A DNA stretch of 47,453 bases, taken from NCBI GenBank assembly GCA_903913645.1, contig CAIWMA010000483.1, forward strand, positions 1 through 47,453, read 5' to 3'. Both the position numbers and the translations under genes were made by a program. Under the pieces are notes generated by a model, which made no database searches, was not told the origin of the DNA, and saw nothing but the letters and a program-made list of their open reading frames with translations. Of the stretch, positions 47,127 through 47,453 are shown piece after piece (the stretch's first letter is position 1; every line of letters begins with the position of its first letter). This stretch comes from an uncultured Bacteroidales bacterium. GTDB lineage: Bacteria; Bacteroidota; Bacteroidia; Bacteroidales; UBA4417.

Positions 47127-47134
47127 CAAATTTA
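47127..47134 (-). promoter_or_regulatory. Predicted parC -7 element
   Basis: On the minus strand the site reads TAAATTTG, an exact TAnnTTTG match. The start codon is about 48 bp downstream. No TTG lies 19-21 bp upstream. Confidence 0.45.
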
Positions 47135-47166
47135 CTCTTAGTAAGTAATTTATAAAATCTGTAAGC

Positions 47167-47453
47167 CTATTTTTTAAAGAATCTTATCAACAATATTTCA
47201 GCCAGTAAGAGCACTAATGAGAGCCAGATGAAATAGCGCCAGAGTTGTGTTCCGCTATTTATTTGGGCAATCACTTCATTCAGCGGTTTCTGCCCGGTTT
47301 TTAATATACTGAACGAAGCAAGATGTGATTTGTCTAATATTGATTCCAGCTCGCTTATACTGTTGCAGCTGAGGTCGCTTTCGCCACGGTTGTAATTGAA
47401 AGCAAGCGACGTAATTACTTTTTTGTTATTTACAAGTTCGAAATTACCAGCCA
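47167..47453 (-). CDS. BatA-like membrane protein, C-terminal part (5' end outside window)
   Basis: No start is present, so this gene appears only as an open frame running off the right edge; it ends at TAG, 47167-47169. The visible 95 residues contain FELVNNKKVITSLAFNYNRGESDLSCNSISELES, then a short linker and one hydrophobic helix (LWRYFIWLSLVLLLAEILLI) followed by basic RFFKK. This pattern matches the C-terminal end of BatA-like (aerotolerance) proteins with an N-terminal double-transmembrane domain, common in Bacteroidota. Their role is not settled. The gene is on the same strand as parC, 88 bp upstream of its start. Confidence 0.65.
   Translation of the reverse strand, partial: AGNFELVNNKKVITSLAFNYNRGESDLSCNSISELESILDKSHLASFSILKTGQKPLNEVIAQINSGTQLWRYFIWLSLVLLLAEILLIRFFKK

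Noticed and set aside
47080..47166. A possible small gene between parC and the BatA-like fragment
   Set aside because: The gap is only 87 bp, AT-rich, and holds only a promoter-like element.

Overview
The window looks like a chromosomal segment from a member of Bacteroidota, most likely the order Bacteroidales. Three things point there. Several genes are preceded by the Bacteroidota-type promoter (TTG, a spacer of about 20 nt, then TAnnTTTG) and Shine-Dalgarno sequences are weak. The gene content is typical: a TamB/TsaD divergent pair, an outer-membrane barrel ending in an aromatic residue, GH29 fucosidases with a DUF5009 acetyltransferase, a BatA-like protein and a long-tailed ParC. Intergenic DNA carries the short repeated words often seen in these genomes. 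I see no tRNA, rRNA, CRISPR array, insertion sequence, integrase or phage gene. The window appears to be core chromosome with an accessory sugar locus.

Layout. From 1 to 1630 lie the end of an outer-membrane barrel gene and an LpxL-like acyltransferase. From 1851 to 9320 are an acyl-CoA synthetase (minus strand), an ABC-F ATPase, a CapA-like phosphoesterase and a fused trehalose-6-phosphate synthase/phosphatase. A minus-strand barrel protein (9361-10605) precedes a plus-strand carbohydrate locus (10902-17037): two GH29 alpha-L-fucosidases, a six-hairpin glycosidase and a DUF5009 membrane acetyltransferase, with no SusC/SusD pair or regulator. From 17384 to 19595 are a CarH/LitR-type B12-binding MerR regulator, an ECF sigma factor whose promoter carries a perfect palindrome, and a Bcp peroxiredoxin. 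A DMT transporter, the single-chain glycine dehydrogenase GcvP and a second ABC-F protein follow. From 25823 to 40500 all genes are on the minus strand: an orphan 131-aa protein, a GNAT acetyltransferase, PBP1C, a cysteine desulfurase (or selenocysteine lyase)-SelD fusion, MnmH/SelU, an AddA-like helicase-nuclease and TamB. TsaD diverges from tamB and converges on ppnP. A lipoprotein, a flavodiiron protein, topoisomerase IV ParC and the 3' end of a BatA-like gene finish the window.

How the genes work together. The NifS/SCLY-SelD fusion and MnmH together supply every step from a selenium donor to 2-selenouridine in tRNA. The CarH-like regulator and ECF sigma factor look like a cobalamin- and possibly light-dependent switch beside a peroxide-scavenging gene; with the flavodiiron protein this suggests an anaerobe or microaerobe that meets oxygen and light at times. 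The fucosidase locus suggests growth on fucosylated glycans. The most notable items are the selenium fusion protein, the MerR-ECF pair with its palindrome, an ABC-F protein in which all three elements of one composite ATP site are degenerate, and a ParC tail ending in a sliding-clamp-like pentapeptide.
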